From G965222505 sp965222505 (GTDB lineage: Bacteria > Bacteroidota > Rhodothermia > Rhodothermales > DATKEJ01), in assembly GCA_965222505.1 (NCBI GenBank), contig OZ244956.1, positions 1,054,001 through 1,118,000 of the forward strand: a DNA stretch of 64,000 bases, in the 5' to 3' direction. This document shows positions 8,291 to 17,610 of this stretch, piece after piece; position 1 is the first letter of the stretch; the number at the start of each line of letters is the position of its first letter. A program made the translations under genes and the position numbers. The notes under the pieces are model-generated. The model saw only the letters and a list, made by a program, of their open reading frames with translations. It was not told the origin of the DNA and did not search any database.

Positions 8291-9424
8291 ATGAACTTCC
8301 TTCCCTACAGTCGGCCTTTGGTGCTTGAGGAGGACATCGCGGCGGTTGCCGAGGTCTTACGGCAACCCATGATCTCACAGGGGCAGAAGCTGAAGGATTT
8401 TGAGGAAGCCTTTGCCGCCAAAGTGGGGGCCAAATTCGCGGTGGCCTACTCCAGCGGGACCGCTGCCCTACACGGGATGTGTGGCGCAGCACAATTCAAC
8501 CCAGAGGACGAGGTGATTCTGCCCCCGCTCACCTTTGCCGCCACAGCCAATGCCGTGCTGTATTGCGGGGCCAAACCGGTCTTTGCCGACATCGACGCGC
8601 AAACGTGGTGTATAGACCCCGAAGCCGTTCGGGCTGCGCTTACCCCCCAAACCCGTGCGATCCTGACGGTAGACTTTGCCGGCCATCCCAGCGATTATGA
8701 TGCCCTCCGGGCGCTGGCTGACGAACACAACCTGTTGCTGCTGGCCGATGCCGCCCACGCACCGGGAGCCATGCACCGGGGCCGCCCCGTCGGACGCCTG
8801 GCCGACATGACCGCTTTCAGCTTCAACCCGGTCAAAAACCTGACCAGTGCCGAGGGGGGTATGGTAACTACCGATGATGAAACGCTGTACGAGCGCCTCA
8901 CCATGTTCCGCGTCCATGGCATGACGCGGGACCCCAAACTGCTCGAACGCCCCTCACCAGGCGGCTGGTATTATGAACAACAAGTGCTGGGTTTCAACTA
9001 TAAACTCAGCGAACTCCACGCCGCCCTGGGCCTAAACCAACTCAAACACCTCGACACCTTCAATCAGCAACGCCGCATCCTGGCTGCGTTCTACGATGAA
9101 GCCCTCGCCCATCTGCCCCTGGACCTCCCCCGGCCCCACACCGACGTTACCTCTAGCTGGCACCTCTACGTGATTCAGGTCACCGAAAAGGCCAAATACG
9201 ACCGGGCTGCACTTTTTGCCGCCATGCGCACACGCGGTTTCGGCGTGCAGGTCCACTATGTGCCGGTTCCCTTACACCCCTATTACCAACGGTTGGGCTA
9301 CCGCCTTTCGGACTACCCGAAAACGGCCGCATACTATGAACGCGCCCTGAGTATCCCGCTACACCCGGCCATGTCCCTGGCCGATGCCGAACAGGTGGTA
9401 GGCACCCTGCGCGACCTCTTGTAA
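8291..9424 (+). CDS. DegT/DnrJ/EryC1/StrS sugar aminotransferase, PseC-like
   Basis: A 377-residue PLP enzyme of the DegT family, full length. The start LPYSRPLVLEEDIAAVAEVL and QGQKLKDFEEAFAAKVGAKF are as in PseC, the UDP-4-amino-4,6-dideoxy-altrosamine transaminase of pseudaminic acid synthesis. SSGTAALH binds PLP phosphate, DAAHAPGA is the cofactor Asp region, and FSFNPVKNLTSAEGG contains the Schiff-base lysine (Lys182). The C-terminus HYVPVPLHPYYQRLGY is the usual substrate loop. It would aminate a keto-sugar nucleotide for surface glycan. PseB or other pseudaminic genes are not in the window, so the exact product is uncertain. ATG at 8291 follows the repeat-filled spacer. Confidence 0.85.
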   Translation: MNFLPYSRPLVLEEDIAAVAEVLRQPMISQGQKLKDFEEAFAAKVGAKFAVAYSSGTAALHGMCGAAQFNPEDEVILPPLTFAATANAVLYCGAKPVFADIDAQTWCIDPEAVRAALTPQTRAILTVDFAGHPSDYDALRALADEHNLLLLADAAHAPGAMHRGRPVGRLADMTAFSFNPVKNLTSAEGGMVTTDDETLYERLTMFRVHGMTRDPKLLERPSPGGWYYEQQVLGFNYKLSELHAALGLNQLKHLDTFNQQRRILAAFYDEALAHLPLDLPRPHTDVTSSWHLYVIQVTEKAKYDRAALFAAMRTRGFGVQVHYVPVPLHPYYQRLGYRLSDYPKTAAYYERALSIPLHPAMSLADAEQVVGTLRDLL

Positions 9425-9450
9425 TTCATCTGCGCCCGCCCCCTCACGAA

Positions 9451-9540
9451 ACTGATTAACTGATGTTACGCAGCTTGTCGTTGATGTTGTGCATTTCGAC
9501 AAGGTCGAATGGGCCAAGACTGCGTAACATGACTGATTAA
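9451..9540 (+). mobile_element. MITE-like 72-bp element, copy 1, with 9-bp direct flanks
   Basis: The element is 9460-9531, beginning CTGATGTTACGCAG and ending CTGCGTAACATG, so an 11-bp perfect terminal inverted repeat encloses an internal stem. It is flanked by ACTGATTAA at 9451-9459 and again at 9532-9540, a 9-bp direct repeat that looks like a target-site duplication. Copies of exactly the same length are at 22030 and 26889. The rest of the 235-bp spacer shows nothing recognisable. Confidence 0.8.
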
Positions 9541-9659
9541 TTTCGAGGTAGCGGGCCTCCAACGATACCGCATCCGGCTGGCTCCAGCACCGCATCATCC
9601 AGATTATACTGATCAACTGATCAACGATGATTTTGGAGGGTTGCGCGTCGGACATTTCA

Positions 9660-12299
9660 TCAGGGATGCTGCAAACGGATAAGCCGACCGGTTGAGACAA
9701 CGCCGGCATGGGTCAGGCGGTACACGTACAGCCCGCCTGCGAGATCCTGGGCATCCAACACCGCCGTGTGTGTACCGGCTCCCTGCATCTCGTCTACCAG
9801 CGTCGCCACGGGCCGTCCCAACAGGTCCCATACCTTGAGCACCACCGGCCCCGGTGTAGGCAAGGTATACGACAACGTCACCTGCCGATCAAAGGGCTGG
9901 GGATAGGCGGCTACCGGAATGCGGGCAGGCAGTTCTGTGGCCTCAACCGCAACGGTACGATCCAGCGTAGCGGTAAAGGTGGTGATGGCGGTTGTGGTCA
10001 TGGTGAGGATGCCATCGGCGAAGGTCCAGTCTTCGACGCCGGTGACCTCAACGGGCGGGGCCTCCAGGGCAAAGCGTAACGTGACCGGCTCTGTATCGGC
10101 CAGCACCACGCCGTGCAGAGCTTCGCCCGGTACCCGGCTAAACGCCAACCGCACCGGCACCGAGGCTGCCACGGCCATCTGCCCATCCTGCATCACCTGG
10201 GTCCCGCCTTCCAGAAAGCCGTGCGTCCACCCGGCATCGCCTTCCCGAAGCCAAAGGAGCCGACTGTCGGTGTCCACCACCTGACCGTCGGCGAGGGTGA
10301 GTTGTTGCAGGGTCGTTTCAGCCTGTCCGACCAGGAGGTCGGAGTTGTCCACTTCAAATGCCACCACAGCATTTGGAGCCGGTACAGGGGTTACAGCACG
10401 AGCCTGGGTTGCAGCATCCGGCACAAGGGCTGCCAGGAAGCGTACCTCCTCCGCATTCGTGTAGGTCAGTTCAGTAACCGTGTGTGGGGCCGATTGGGCG
10501 AAGGTGGTCTCATGCACGGCTTCGCGGGTGGAGAACATGCCGCCATTGGCCGCCCCGAGGGCTGCGGTCAGTTGCATATCTCCCGCTTTGTAGATCACCT
10601 TTCCATGGTCGAAATCCGGCGTAAAGGAATCTGTGCCGGACAGCCCGTTGCCGTGCAGTTGCCACGTCCAGTCGACTGAGTTGCCGTGCCGCCCATCGTC
10701 GGCAATGACAAGGTAGGCGGCTTGCGTACCCGTTGCAGGAACCATAAGTGCCTGCCGAAACAGACTTGCACCTCGGTAGCCGGTTCGCAGTTCTACGTAC
10801 TGAACGGGATCGATACAGTTCAGGCAATCGGAAGAGAAGGGGTTTGCGGTAAACACCTCAGCCCCACCAGCCGAGCCGGGAGACCCCGCATTCGGACCCT
10901 GTCCATCGACCAGGATGAGGTTGTGGCTACGGGCGCCAGCCACCTGGTCTCGATCTCTAAATTGAATGTAGCCGGGGTCAAAGGCCAGGGTTTCCCCCCC
11001 TGCATACAGCAGGAAGGACATGGCATCGGCGTGGTTGTGCCCGCCGGCGGCCTCCAGGGAGCGCCCCACTTGCGTCACGAAATACGCATAGGGGTTCAGG
11101 GGGCCCTGCCCTCGGTAAATGACGGCCCCCGCACTCGTCAAATAAGGCCGATAGGAATCAGGAGGTGTGGTGGGCACGTCGAACAGGCCGGAGAGGTAAT
11201 CAGCGCGGCGGTCGTAATTGCCCTGGCGCAACTGGCCTTCCAGCGTAGTGCCAGCCCCTTCGAAATCGGAGGGATAGCCGTAGGCGGCATCGACCAGAAC
11301 CAGTTCCGGCATAAACATGTTTTGGAAGGTATCCTCAACAGGCGGCAACTGGCCGTTGGGCATCCGAATCTCCCGAACCCAGTCGAACAGGTAAAGGTAG
11401 TCGATATTAAACAGCGGCGTACGGATGTCCGTGTCCCGGTAGCGCAACACCTGATCCCCCAGGGCGTGCCGTTGTGCGACGAACAGCGGCAGCAGCATTT
11501 CCATCGCGTACCGAAAATACCACGGTCCTTCGCCATATCCTGCGATGCTGCGCGGCTCACTCAGCCGACTCCCCTTTTCAAACAGTTGTCGGTGGATTTC
11601 TTCCATGCCCCGCCCCATCCATGCCGCCGGGCGCATTTTATCATTGGAAGATTCCAGGTCGTTCAACACCAGGGCAGCCATAGCGAGGGCTCCGGCGGTT
11701 CGAAGGGAAAGGTTGTTGTTGAGGGCTGCCCAGTAGCCGCCAAAGAAACTTTCGACCTCATCGAACCATCGACCTGCGAGTTGCTGGAGCCGGGCAGCAG
11801 CCCCGCCAAGGTCGGCTTCGCCCTGGCCGGCCAGTAGATCATAGGCCTGCGCGTACTGGGTCACGACGGAGGCGATGTACTGAAAGTCCGAAGGTGAGAA
11901 GACCGAGGGGATGTCCAGGTTGGCCGCTTCGAGGTAAGCAATGGCCTTGGTGCGGAGGGCCGTGGCGTCGGCCTCCGTAAGCGGAGCCACTTGCCCCTGA
12001 TCCACTTTCCGGTTGATGGCCACCAGAAACGCCGCGTTTTTGGCGATCTGGGCACGGCGCATCCGTTCGGCAAAGGAATCATCTGCCGTGGCCTCTGCGA
12101 ATGCCGTTTCCGTCACGGCTGCAAAGACCGGCAACCGATCCGCCTGCCCCAGCCGGTCCTGAATGCTGGGTACGTGATCCGGCAAGAAAAGCGTACGCGG
12201 ATGCACCGTAATGTCCGGCTGCCATGCCCCCTGCGCATGAGAAAGAAGGGGGATGGCAAGCATGTAGACCAGGAAACACCGAAAAACGTTGCGTTGCAT
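9660..12299 (-). CDS. Heparinase II/III-like secreted protein with C-terminal sorting domain
   Basis: An 879-residue exported protein. A signal peptide (FLVYMLAIPLLSHAQG) precedes an alpha-helical toroid-like region to about residue 380. Next comes the heparinase II/III-type beta domain, marked by VTQVGRSLEAAGGHNHADAM, FDPGY and GARSHNLILVDGQGP. The last 85 residues (YPQPFDRQVTLSYTLPTPG, VLKVWDLLGRPVATL, LAGGLYVYRLTHAG) form a type IX secretion/FlgD-like sorting module. The family cleaves uronic-acid polysaccharides by elimination, outside the cell; the substrate here is unknown. Single gene, minus strand, with no SusC/SusD pair nearby. The ATG at 12299 gives the signal peptide directly. Confidence 0.85.
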   Translation of the reverse strand: MQRNVFRCFLVYMLAIPLLSHAQGAWQPDITVHPRTLFLPDHVPSIQDRLGQADRLPVFAAVTETAFAEATADDSFAERMRRAQIAKNAAFLVAINRKVDQGQVAPLTEADATALRTKAIAYLEAANLDIPSVFSPSDFQYIASVVTQYAQAYDLLAGQGEADLGGAAARLQQLAGRWFDEVESFFGGYWAALNNNLSLRTAGALAMAALVLNDLESSNDKMRPAAWMGRGMEEIHRQLFEKGSRLSEPRSIAGYGEGPWYFRYAMEMLLPLFVAQRHALGDQVLRYRDTDIRTPLFNIDYLYLFDWVREIRMPNGQLPPVEDTFQNMFMPELVLVDAAYGYPSDFEGAGTTLEGQLRQGNYDRRADYLSGLFDVPTTPPDSYRPYLTSAGAVIYRGQGPLNPYAYFVTQVGRSLEAAGGHNHADAMSFLLYAGGETLAFDPGYIQFRDRDQVAGARSHNLILVDGQGPNAGSPGSAGGAEVFTANPFSSDCLNCIDPVQYVELRTGYRGASLFRQALMVPATGTQAAYLVIADDGRHGNSVDWTWQLHGNGLSGTDSFTPDFDHGKVIYKAGDMQLTAALGAANGGMFSTREAVHETTFAQSAPHTVTELTYTNAEEVRFLAALVPDAATQARAVTPVPAPNAVVAFEVDNSDLLVGQAETTLQQLTLADGQVVDTDSRLLWLREGDAGWTHGFLEGGTQVMQDGQMAVAASVPVRLAFSRVPGEALHGVVLADTEPVTLRFALEAPPVEVTGVEDWTFADGILTMTTTAITTFTATLDRTVAVEATELPARIPVAAYPQPFDRQVTLSYTLPTPGPVVLKVWDLLGRPVATLVDEMQGAGTHTAVLDAQDLAGGLYVYRLTHAGVVSTGRLIRLQHP

Positions 12300-12471
12300 A
12301 GAATTGTTTGGTTATGTGATGCGTGTTGCGTGATTTCATCCCGATTCACGCACCGCCGGGCATCGGCGGACGCAACAGTTTATGCTTCTACGTGCGGGAA
12401 TGGCACAACTTGAGTTATTATAGTTTCGCAAAACAACCGTGCAAAATGCCATTGCACAGCAAGATATACCC

Positions 12472-13794
12472 CTATCGAACCCGCTTGATCACCACAAGCG
12501 TCATGTCATCCGTTTGTGGCTCGGTACCGGAATGGGCCCGAACGGCCCGAACGATATCGTTGACCAGGCCATCCGGTCCGTGGCCGCGCAAATGACGCAA
12601 CAACTGGGAAAGGCGTTCTTCCTCGAACTGTTCCCGCTCGGGGTTCATGGCCTCGGTAATGCCGTCGGAGTAGATCACCAGGCTGTCGCCGGGTTTAAAG
12701 TCGAAATGGTGGTCCATGTAGGGAATGCGGGTGGTGATGCCCAACACCAGGTTTCCCTCTTTCACCCGACGTACCGTACCATCAGCCGAAACAAGCAATG
12801 GCCGGTTGTGCCCCGCATTACAGTACGTGAGGCGGTGGTTTTGTGGATCGAACACGCCGTAGAACAAGGTCATAAACGACCCTTTCCGCTTCCGGGCACA
12901 GAGCAGTTGGTTAACGCGGGTTATACATTGGGCGGCTGAATCGGTTACGAGGGCCTGCGCCCGCAGGGCGGCCTGCACATTCGCCATGTAGAGGGCAGCA
13001 GGTAGCCCCTTGCCGGAGGCATCGCCCAGGCAAATGCCAAACGTGCCGTCCTCCAACATCATCCAATCCAGGTAATCCCCACCCACGGTCTGTGCCGGGA
13101 TGCAGGTGCCGGCCATCAGGTAGTCCGCAACCGACGGCCATTCTTGCGGAAGTTGGGCCGTCTGGATTTCCTTGGCCAGCCGGAGTTCCTCGCGCATCCG
13201 CAGCAGTTTTTTCTCCTCTTCATAGAGCCGGGCATTTTCCAGGATCTGGGCCGACTGCATGGCCACAATCGACAGGAGGCGCTGGTCTTCCTGGGTAAAT
13301 GCGGCGGGGGTACGGGTGTTGTTATACACGGTCAGGATGCCGGTCAACCGGGACCGAATCAGCAGGGGCACACAGAGGAGGTTACGGATCGCGTCATCCC
13401 AGACCATCCGTGGAAACCGGGGGTCTTGGGCCGGCTCGTTAATGAGCAGCGGGGCCTTTTGCCGTTTCATCCATTCGAGTAACACTGTATTGAGCCGGAA
13501 GGTGTCGTGCCCGGCCGAATCGTAGCCCACGCGGAAGAGGGTTTTCATCAGGTCTGCCGCAGGCTCAAGGGCTTCTTCATCCTGAGCCTGCAACAGCCGG
13601 ATGGCCCCCTGCTCAGCCGCCACCAGCTTGCTGGCCCGGCGTACGATCCGGCTGATGATCTGGGCCGAATCATGCGATGCCCCGATTTCACGTGCCAGGT
13701 TGTTCAACAGCGAGAGCTCCTGCACGGAACGGCGCAAGCGGTCGTTTTCTTGCGCAAGTTGCGCAACGCGTACCTGGAGATCGTCAGTAGCCAT
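12472..13794 (-). CDS. GAF domain-containing SpoIIE-type PP2C phosphatase
   Basis: About 440 residues in three parts: an N-terminal coiled coil (VRVAQLAQENDRLRRSVQEL), a GAF domain (roughly 45-190; LVAAEQGAIRLLQAQDEEAL, NLLCVPLLIRSRLTGILTVY), a linking helix (LYEEEKKLLRMREELRLAKE), and a SpoIIE/PP2C domain. Metal-binding motifs are GGDYLDWMMLED, LGDASGKGLPAALYMA and the final VIYSDGITEAMNPEREQF. Such proteins (RsbU-like) dephosphorylate anti-sigma antagonists in partner-switching stress regulation; no antagonist or RsbW kinase is adjacent. I start at the ATG at 13794; the frame continues 15 codons to a TTG. A second SpoIIE phosphatase lies at 53044. Confidence 0.9.
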   Translation of the reverse strand: MATDDLQVRVAQLAQENDRLRRSVQELSLLNNLAREIGASHDSAQIISRIVRRASKLVAAEQGAIRLLQAQDEEALEPAADLMKTLFRVGYDSAGHDTFRLNTVLLEWMKRQKAPLLINEPAQDPRFPRMVWDDAIRNLLCVPLLIRSRLTGILTVYNNTRTPAAFTQEDQRLLSIVAMQSAQILENARLYEEEKKLLRMREELRLAKEIQTAQLPQEWPSVADYLMAGTCIPAQTVGGDYLDWMMLEDGTFGICLGDASGKGLPAALYMANVQAALRAQALVTDSAAQCITRVNQLLCARKRKGSFMTLFYGVFDPQNHRLTYCNAGHNRPLLVSADGTVRRVKEGNLVLGITTRIPYMDHHFDFKPGDSLVIYSDGITEAMNPEREQFEEERLSQLLRHLRGHGPDGLVNDIVRAVRAHSGTEPQTDDMTLVVIKRVR

Positions 13795-13859
13795 GGGGCA
13801 TGGTGGATTATCGAGAGACAACGCCAATATACAATCCAAAGACGCAACGTGCGACGTAC

Positions 13860-13886
13860 GGGGGGCGGGGGGCGGGGGCGGGGGGC
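13860..13886 (+). other. G-run tract, potential G-quadruplex
   Basis: Four runs of five or six G separated by single C bases lie in the divergent spacer between the SpoIIE phosphatase and the aldehyde dehydrogenase. One-base loops favour G-quadruplex folding on the plus strand. It sits about 65 bp upstream of the phosphatase start. Confidence 0.6.
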
Positions 13887-14118
13887 GAATTTGGATTTAC
13901 AACAATCCACCGAGTTCCAAATAGCGCTTTCTTTCAACACCTGTGGTGCGCTCCCGGCGGGGTCGGCCTTGTGCCGACCCGGATACGGAAATGCTTCAAC
14001 GTAATCGGTGCGGCGTAATCGGAAACGCATCCTTTGCAATGGGCGCAACCCGGACGGGCGACCCTCGTGGCCGGCCCGATTCATAGACAATTGACCATTG
14101 ACCATTGACCATTGACCA
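13883..14118. repeat. Spacer repeats: CTTGT-loop palindrome and TTGACCA heptamer array
   Basis: GGGTCGGC (13960-13967) and GCCGACCC (13973-13980) form a perfect stem around loop CTTGT. A stretch from 13883 containing AACAATCCACCGAGTTCCA recurs almost unchanged near 26429. From 14091 to 14118 there are four perfect copies of TTGACCA, ending 43 bases before the aldehyde dehydrogenase ATG. The remaining bases of this 367-bp spacer show no gene. Confidence 0.75.
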
Positions 14119-14161
14119 TTATCTTCTAACGTCAACGATTATGTAACCCATCCCCATCCTC

Positions 14162-15760
14162 ATGTCCATCACCGGCACCCAACTGATCGGCGCGGAGCGC
14201 GTCGTGAGCAGCAGCGATACGTTTCACGGCGTCAACCCGGCCAATGGCCTGCCGCTGGCCCCGGCCATTTTTGAAGGCACCAAAGCCGATGTCCACCATG
14301 CAGCCGAGCTGGCCCGGCGCGATTTTGATGCCTTTCGCACCACATCTCTCGAAGACCGCGCCCGATTCCTAGAAACCGTTGCCGACGAAATCATGGCCCT
14401 CGGCGATGCCCTGATCCAACGCGCCCACGCCGAAACCGGCCTGCCTACGGGTCGTTTCCAGGGAGAACGGGGCCGAACGGTCAACCAGTTGCGGCTTTTT
14501 GCCCAGGTGGTACGCCGCGGCCACTGGCTCGATGCCCGCATCGATACGGCCCAACCCGACCGCGCCCCCCTGCCCAAACCGGACGTGCGTTCCATGCGCG
14601 TCGCCCTGGGGCCGGTGGCCGTTTTCGGAGCCAGCAACTTTCCGCTGGCATTTTCAGTGGCCGGCGGGGATACCGCTTCGGCCCTGGCCGCAGGATGCCC
14701 GGTGATCGTCAAGGGCCACCCCGCCCACCCCGGTACCAGCGAACTGGTGGGGCAAGCCATCCAGAAGGCCGTCCAAAAAACGGGCATGCCGGAGGGCACA
14801 TTCTCGCTCATCCAGGGCAGCGGCATCCATGTGGGGACCCATCTGGTTCAGCATCCGTCTATCAAAGCCGTCGGTTTTACAGGATCGTACCGGGGTGGAA
14901 AAGCCCTGTTTGACCTCGCGGCCCTTCGGCCAGAGCCGATTCCGGTCTATGCCGAGATGGGCAGTACCAACCCGGTCTTTGTGTTGCCCGGTGCCCTCGA
15001 AGCCCGAGGGGTTGAAATTGCGCAAGGATTGGCCGGGTCCGTCACCCTCGGCGTCGGGCAATTTTGCACCAACCCCGGCCTGGTATTGACCGTCGAAGGA
15101 CCAGCGTTTACCGCGTTCCGAGATGCCGCCGCCGAAGCCGTCTCCGGCAAACCCGTCGGGACGATGTTGCATGCCGGCATTCAATCGGCCTATGAAGCAG
15201 GTATTCGCACCCTCTCGGGTGTGGATGGCGTAACGGTGGCCGCCGAAGCCCCGGCTACCGAAACCGAACCCGGCTGTGCCGGCATTCCGCGCCTGCTTAC
15301 CACCACCAGCGCCACCCTGTTTGCCAACCCGTTCCTTCAGGAAGAGGTCTTCGGCCCCTCAACGCTTCTGGTAGCCTGCGCCACACCGGAAGAGTTTGAA
15401 GCCGTCGCCGCCTCCTTGGAAGGGCACCTGACCGCAACCGTCTTTGGCACTGAAACCGAACTGGCCGATTATGCCGGACTCATCACGCTATTGGAGCGCA
15501 AGGTGGGCCGCCTCGTCTTCAATGGTTACCCAACGGGCGTGGAAGTGTGCGATGCGATGGTCCACGGCGGCCCCTTCCCGGCCACAACGGACAGCCGCAC
15601 AACCTCCGTCGGCACCGCCGCCATCGAGCGGTTCTTGCGCCCGGTATGTTATCAGGATTGGCCGGACGCACTCTTGCCCCCGGCCTTGCAAAACGCCAAC
15701 CCCTGGCAGATTGAGCGATTGGTCAATGCCAAGCGGAGCCCATCCACCCTACCGGAATGA
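14162..15760 (+). CDS. Aldehyde dehydrogenase (NADP+), alpha-ketoglutaric semialdehyde dehydrogenase-like
   Basis: A 532-residue ALDH-superfamily enzyme. VAVFGASNFPLAFSVAGGDT forms the cofactor region, GFTGSYRGGKAL the Rossmann turn, AEMGSTNPVF contains the catalytic glutamate (about Glu265), and GQFCTNPGLVL the nucleophile (about Cys302). The long N-terminus and FQEEVFGPSTLLV end match the NADP-type 2,5-dioxovalerate (KGSA) dehydrogenases, which finish oxidative degradation of pentoses, uronates or hydroxyproline to 2-oxoglutarate. No other step of such a pathway is adjacent, so substrate is inferred. Its stop overlaps the methyltransferase start by ATGA. Confidence 0.88.
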   Translation: MSITGTQLIGAERVVSSSDTFHGVNPANGLPLAPAIFEGTKADVHHAAELARRDFDAFRTTSLEDRARFLETVADEIMALGDALIQRAHAETGLPTGRFQGERGRTVNQLRLFAQVVRRGHWLDARIDTAQPDRAPLPKPDVRSMRVALGPVAVFGASNFPLAFSVAGGDTASALAAGCPVIVKGHPAHPGTSELVGQAIQKAVQKTGMPEGTFSLIQGSGIHVGTHLVQHPSIKAVGFTGSYRGGKALFDLAALRPEPIPVYAEMGSTNPVFVLPGALEARGVEIAQGLAGSVTLGVGQFCTNPGLVLTVEGPAFTAFRDAAAEAVSGKPVGTMLHAGIQSAYEAGIRTLSGVDGVTVAAEAPATETEPGCAGIPRLLTTTSATLFANPFLQEEVFGPSTLLVACATPEEFEAVAASLEGHLTATVFGTETELADYAGLITLLERKVGRLVFNGYPTGVEVCDAMVHGGPFPATTDSRTTSVGTAAIERFLRPVCYQDWPDALLPPALQNANPWQIERLVNAKRSPSTLPE

Positions 15761-16506
15761 CATTCAAGGATCATTTTTCCGGCCATGCCGACCGCTACGC
15801 GCAGTATCGGCCAGATTATCCCCCAGCGTTATTCACCTTCCTGGCCGGCTTGACCACTACCCACACCTGTGCCTGGGATTGTGGCACCGGAAACGGGCAA
15901 GCCGCCCGTGCCCTCGCGGCACATTTTGACCGGGTGTGGGCAACCGATGCCAGCGCCAAACAAATCGAACAGGCCCGCCCTCATCCTCGGGTGCGATACA
16001 CCGTTGCCCCCGCTGAGCGCAGCGGCCTCCCAACCGCCTCCGCCGATCTGATCACGGTAGCCCAGGCGCTGCACTGGTTCGATGCCGATGCCTTCCTGAC
16101 CGAGGCTTTGCGTGTGGGTAAACCGGGAGGTGTGCTGGCCGCCTGGAGCTATGAGATGGCAACGATCAACCCACAGGTCGATGCCGTGGTGATGCAGTTT
16201 TACCGCACGGTGGTCGGCCCTTACTGGCCGCCGGAGCGCCAGTTGGTCGAAGACGGATACTCCCACCTCACCCTACCCGGTAAACGCCTGCCTGCTCCCG
16301 CTTTTGCGATGGTTAAAGACTGGCGGGTCGAAGACGTACTGGGGTACGTAGGTACCTGGTCTGCGGTTAAGAATTACCGGAAGGCAAACGGGGAGGATCC
16401 TGTGGAGACCCTGGAGAAACCACTAGAAGCGGCCTGGGGAAATGCGATGACCCAAAAGGTTTCCTGGCCGATGCAGATACACCTCAGCCGCCTCCCTGAT
16501 ACATGA
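15757..16506 (+). CDS. Class I SAM-dependent methyltransferase
   Basis: A 249-residue protein starting FKDHFSGHADRYAQYRPDYP, a pattern typical of the trans-aconitate/Tam-like type 11 methyltransferases. Motif I is AWDCGTGNGQAARALA (SAM glycine loop), motif II ATDASAKQIEQA, and post-I SADLITVAQALHWFDADAFL. It would methylate a small molecule in the cytoplasm; the substrate is not evident. It overlaps the aldehyde dehydrogenase by four bases and the GNAT gene by four bases, so the three are probably translationally coupled although they do not form a recognised pathway. Confidence 0.9.
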   Translation: MTFKDHFSGHADRYAQYRPDYPPALFTFLAGLTTTHTCAWDCGTGNGQAARALAAHFDRVWATDASAKQIEQARPHPRVRYTVAPAERSGLPTASADLITVAQALHWFDADAFLTEALRVGKPGGVLAAWSYEMATINPQVDAVVMQFYRTVVGPYWPPERQLVEDGYSHLTLPGKRLPAPAFAMVKDWRVEDVLGYVGTWSAVKNYRKANGEDPVETLEKPLEAAWGNAMTQKVSWPMQIHLSRLPDT

Positions 16507-16982
16507 TAGCACCTCACCTGGGGTTTATCTATCTTTCGCGCATGGATACCTCCCTGGACATACGCATTGAAGCCACCGGCCTCCACGAGTTGTCCATGAT
16601 CCGCCAACTCAACGCGGCCATCTTCAATGACATGCATATCATCAACCGGTTTGACCGGCCCAACCTGATGATCCTCATCGCCTACGACGAGGCAGCCCCG
16701 GTGGGGTTCAAGATCGGCTACGCGCTGGACCAGCATACGTTTTACAGCGCCAAGGGCGGCGTTTTGCAGACCCACCGACGGCAAGGCATTGCGCGCCGAT
16801 TGCTATACGAGATGATGGAACGATCACGGCAACAAGGCTATACAAAATTCGTGTTTGACACCTTCCCCAACCGTCATGCCGGCATGACGATCCTCGGGCT
16901 TACGGAAGGCTTCACCGTTACCGCCGCCGATTTTAACACAGTGTACCAGGATTTCCGGATTCGCTTCCAGAAGAAATTGTGA
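16503..16982 (+). CDS. GNAT family N-acetyltransferase
   Basis: About 159 residues. LILIAYDEAAPVGFKIGYAL corresponds to beta 2-4 of the GNAT fold, and GGVLQTHRRQGIARRLLYEM carries the acetyl-CoA pyrophosphate loop (R/Q-x-x-G-x-G/A, here RRQGIA). The C-terminal GMTILGLTEGFTVTA fits the last strands. Such enzymes acetylate amines on small molecules or proteins. The ATG at 16503 overlaps the preceding stop; an internal ATG at 16542 would remove a poorly conserved leader. Last gene of the run. Confidence 0.88.
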   Translation: MIAPHLGFIYLSRMDTSLDIRIEATGLHELSMIRQLNAAIFNDMHIINRFDRPNLMILIAYDEAAPVGFKIGYALDQHTFYSAKGGVLQTHRRQGIARRLLYEMMERSRQQGYTKFVFDTFPNRHAGMTILGLTEGFTVTAADFNTVYQDFRIRFQKKL

Positions 16983-17264
16983 CTTGTCCGTCTAAAACGC
17001 AGAGACCAGCCCAGGCCGATACCAAGTTTGATCGGAGCGTTTGAAACGATATTCGGAAGATCATGTAACGTTGAAGGGCGACCATCAGGGTCGCCCCGCC
17101 CGGATAGCGCATCCCTCAATACGTAGTGCCTTTTCCAACTACACGCATCCCATTGGGCACCTGGAGGGGCCGGCCTTGTGCCGGCCCTTCAACGCTGAAA
17201 ATCCTCAACGTTATGGAATGATATCCGCATCCTATTCTGCGGTCGGCCAAGGTCGACGATATGA
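16983..17264. repeat. Gene-free spacer with two repeat palindromes
   Basis: No coding region is seen. GGGCGACC (17076-17083) pairs with GGTCGCCC (17089-17096). GGGCCGGC (17167-17174) pairs with GCCGGCCC (17180-17187) around the same CTTGT loop found at 13968. The motif CAACGTTATGG or CAACGCTG recurs around them. They may terminate the GNAT transcript and the opposing DUF5989 gene. Confidence 0.6.
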
Positions 17265-17423
17265 TCAAAACAACGTATAAATAAACGGGGCCAACGCTGT
17301 GCCTTCGGTCAGGACGATCAAAAAACCGAGCAGGAGGAGCACAATCAAGATAGGGGCCAGCCAGAATTTCTTGCGGACTTTCAAGAAGTTCCAAAATTCT
17401 TTAAGGAGGCCGAGCTTTTTCAT
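17265..17423 (-). CDS. DUF5989 family small membrane protein
   Basis: A 52-residue peptide, MKKLGLLKEFWNFLKVRKKF followed by one hydrophobic helix WLAPILIVLLLLGFLIVL and the terminal TEGTALAPFIYTLF. This arrangement, a short basic amphipathic start, one membrane span and a conserved APFIYTLF end, is that of the DUF5989 family. Members are often found in exopolysaccharide or carbamoyltransferase/SGNH loci; here it is alone between a GNAT gene and an ABC permease. The frame is open 29 codons further upstream but that part is not conserved-looking, so the ATG at 17423 is chosen. Function unknown. Confidence 0.8.
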   Translation of the reverse strand: MKKLGLLKEFWNFLKVRKKFWLAPILIVLLLLGFLIVLTEGTALAPFIYTLF

Positions 17424-17610
17424 AGCGGCGGATATCGACAGATGGATTTGAACAACACGCCCTAAAAAGTTACGAAGAATACCGTGCGTTTGAATAGGAC
17501 CAGCAAACAATATGTCATTTTTTCGTATGGTGCAACCGACCCTTGGTTCCCGGCGTATGGGCTATACGGCATCCGCACTTGCGGCTCTTACACATTGACC
17601 CCCGTTGACC

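Noticed and set aside
9460..9531. Integron attC site
   Set aside because: The ends read GTTACGC...GCGTAAC, the reverse of the attC order (RYYYAAC...GTTRRRY). No integrase was found, and copies have flanking direct repeats as transposons do.
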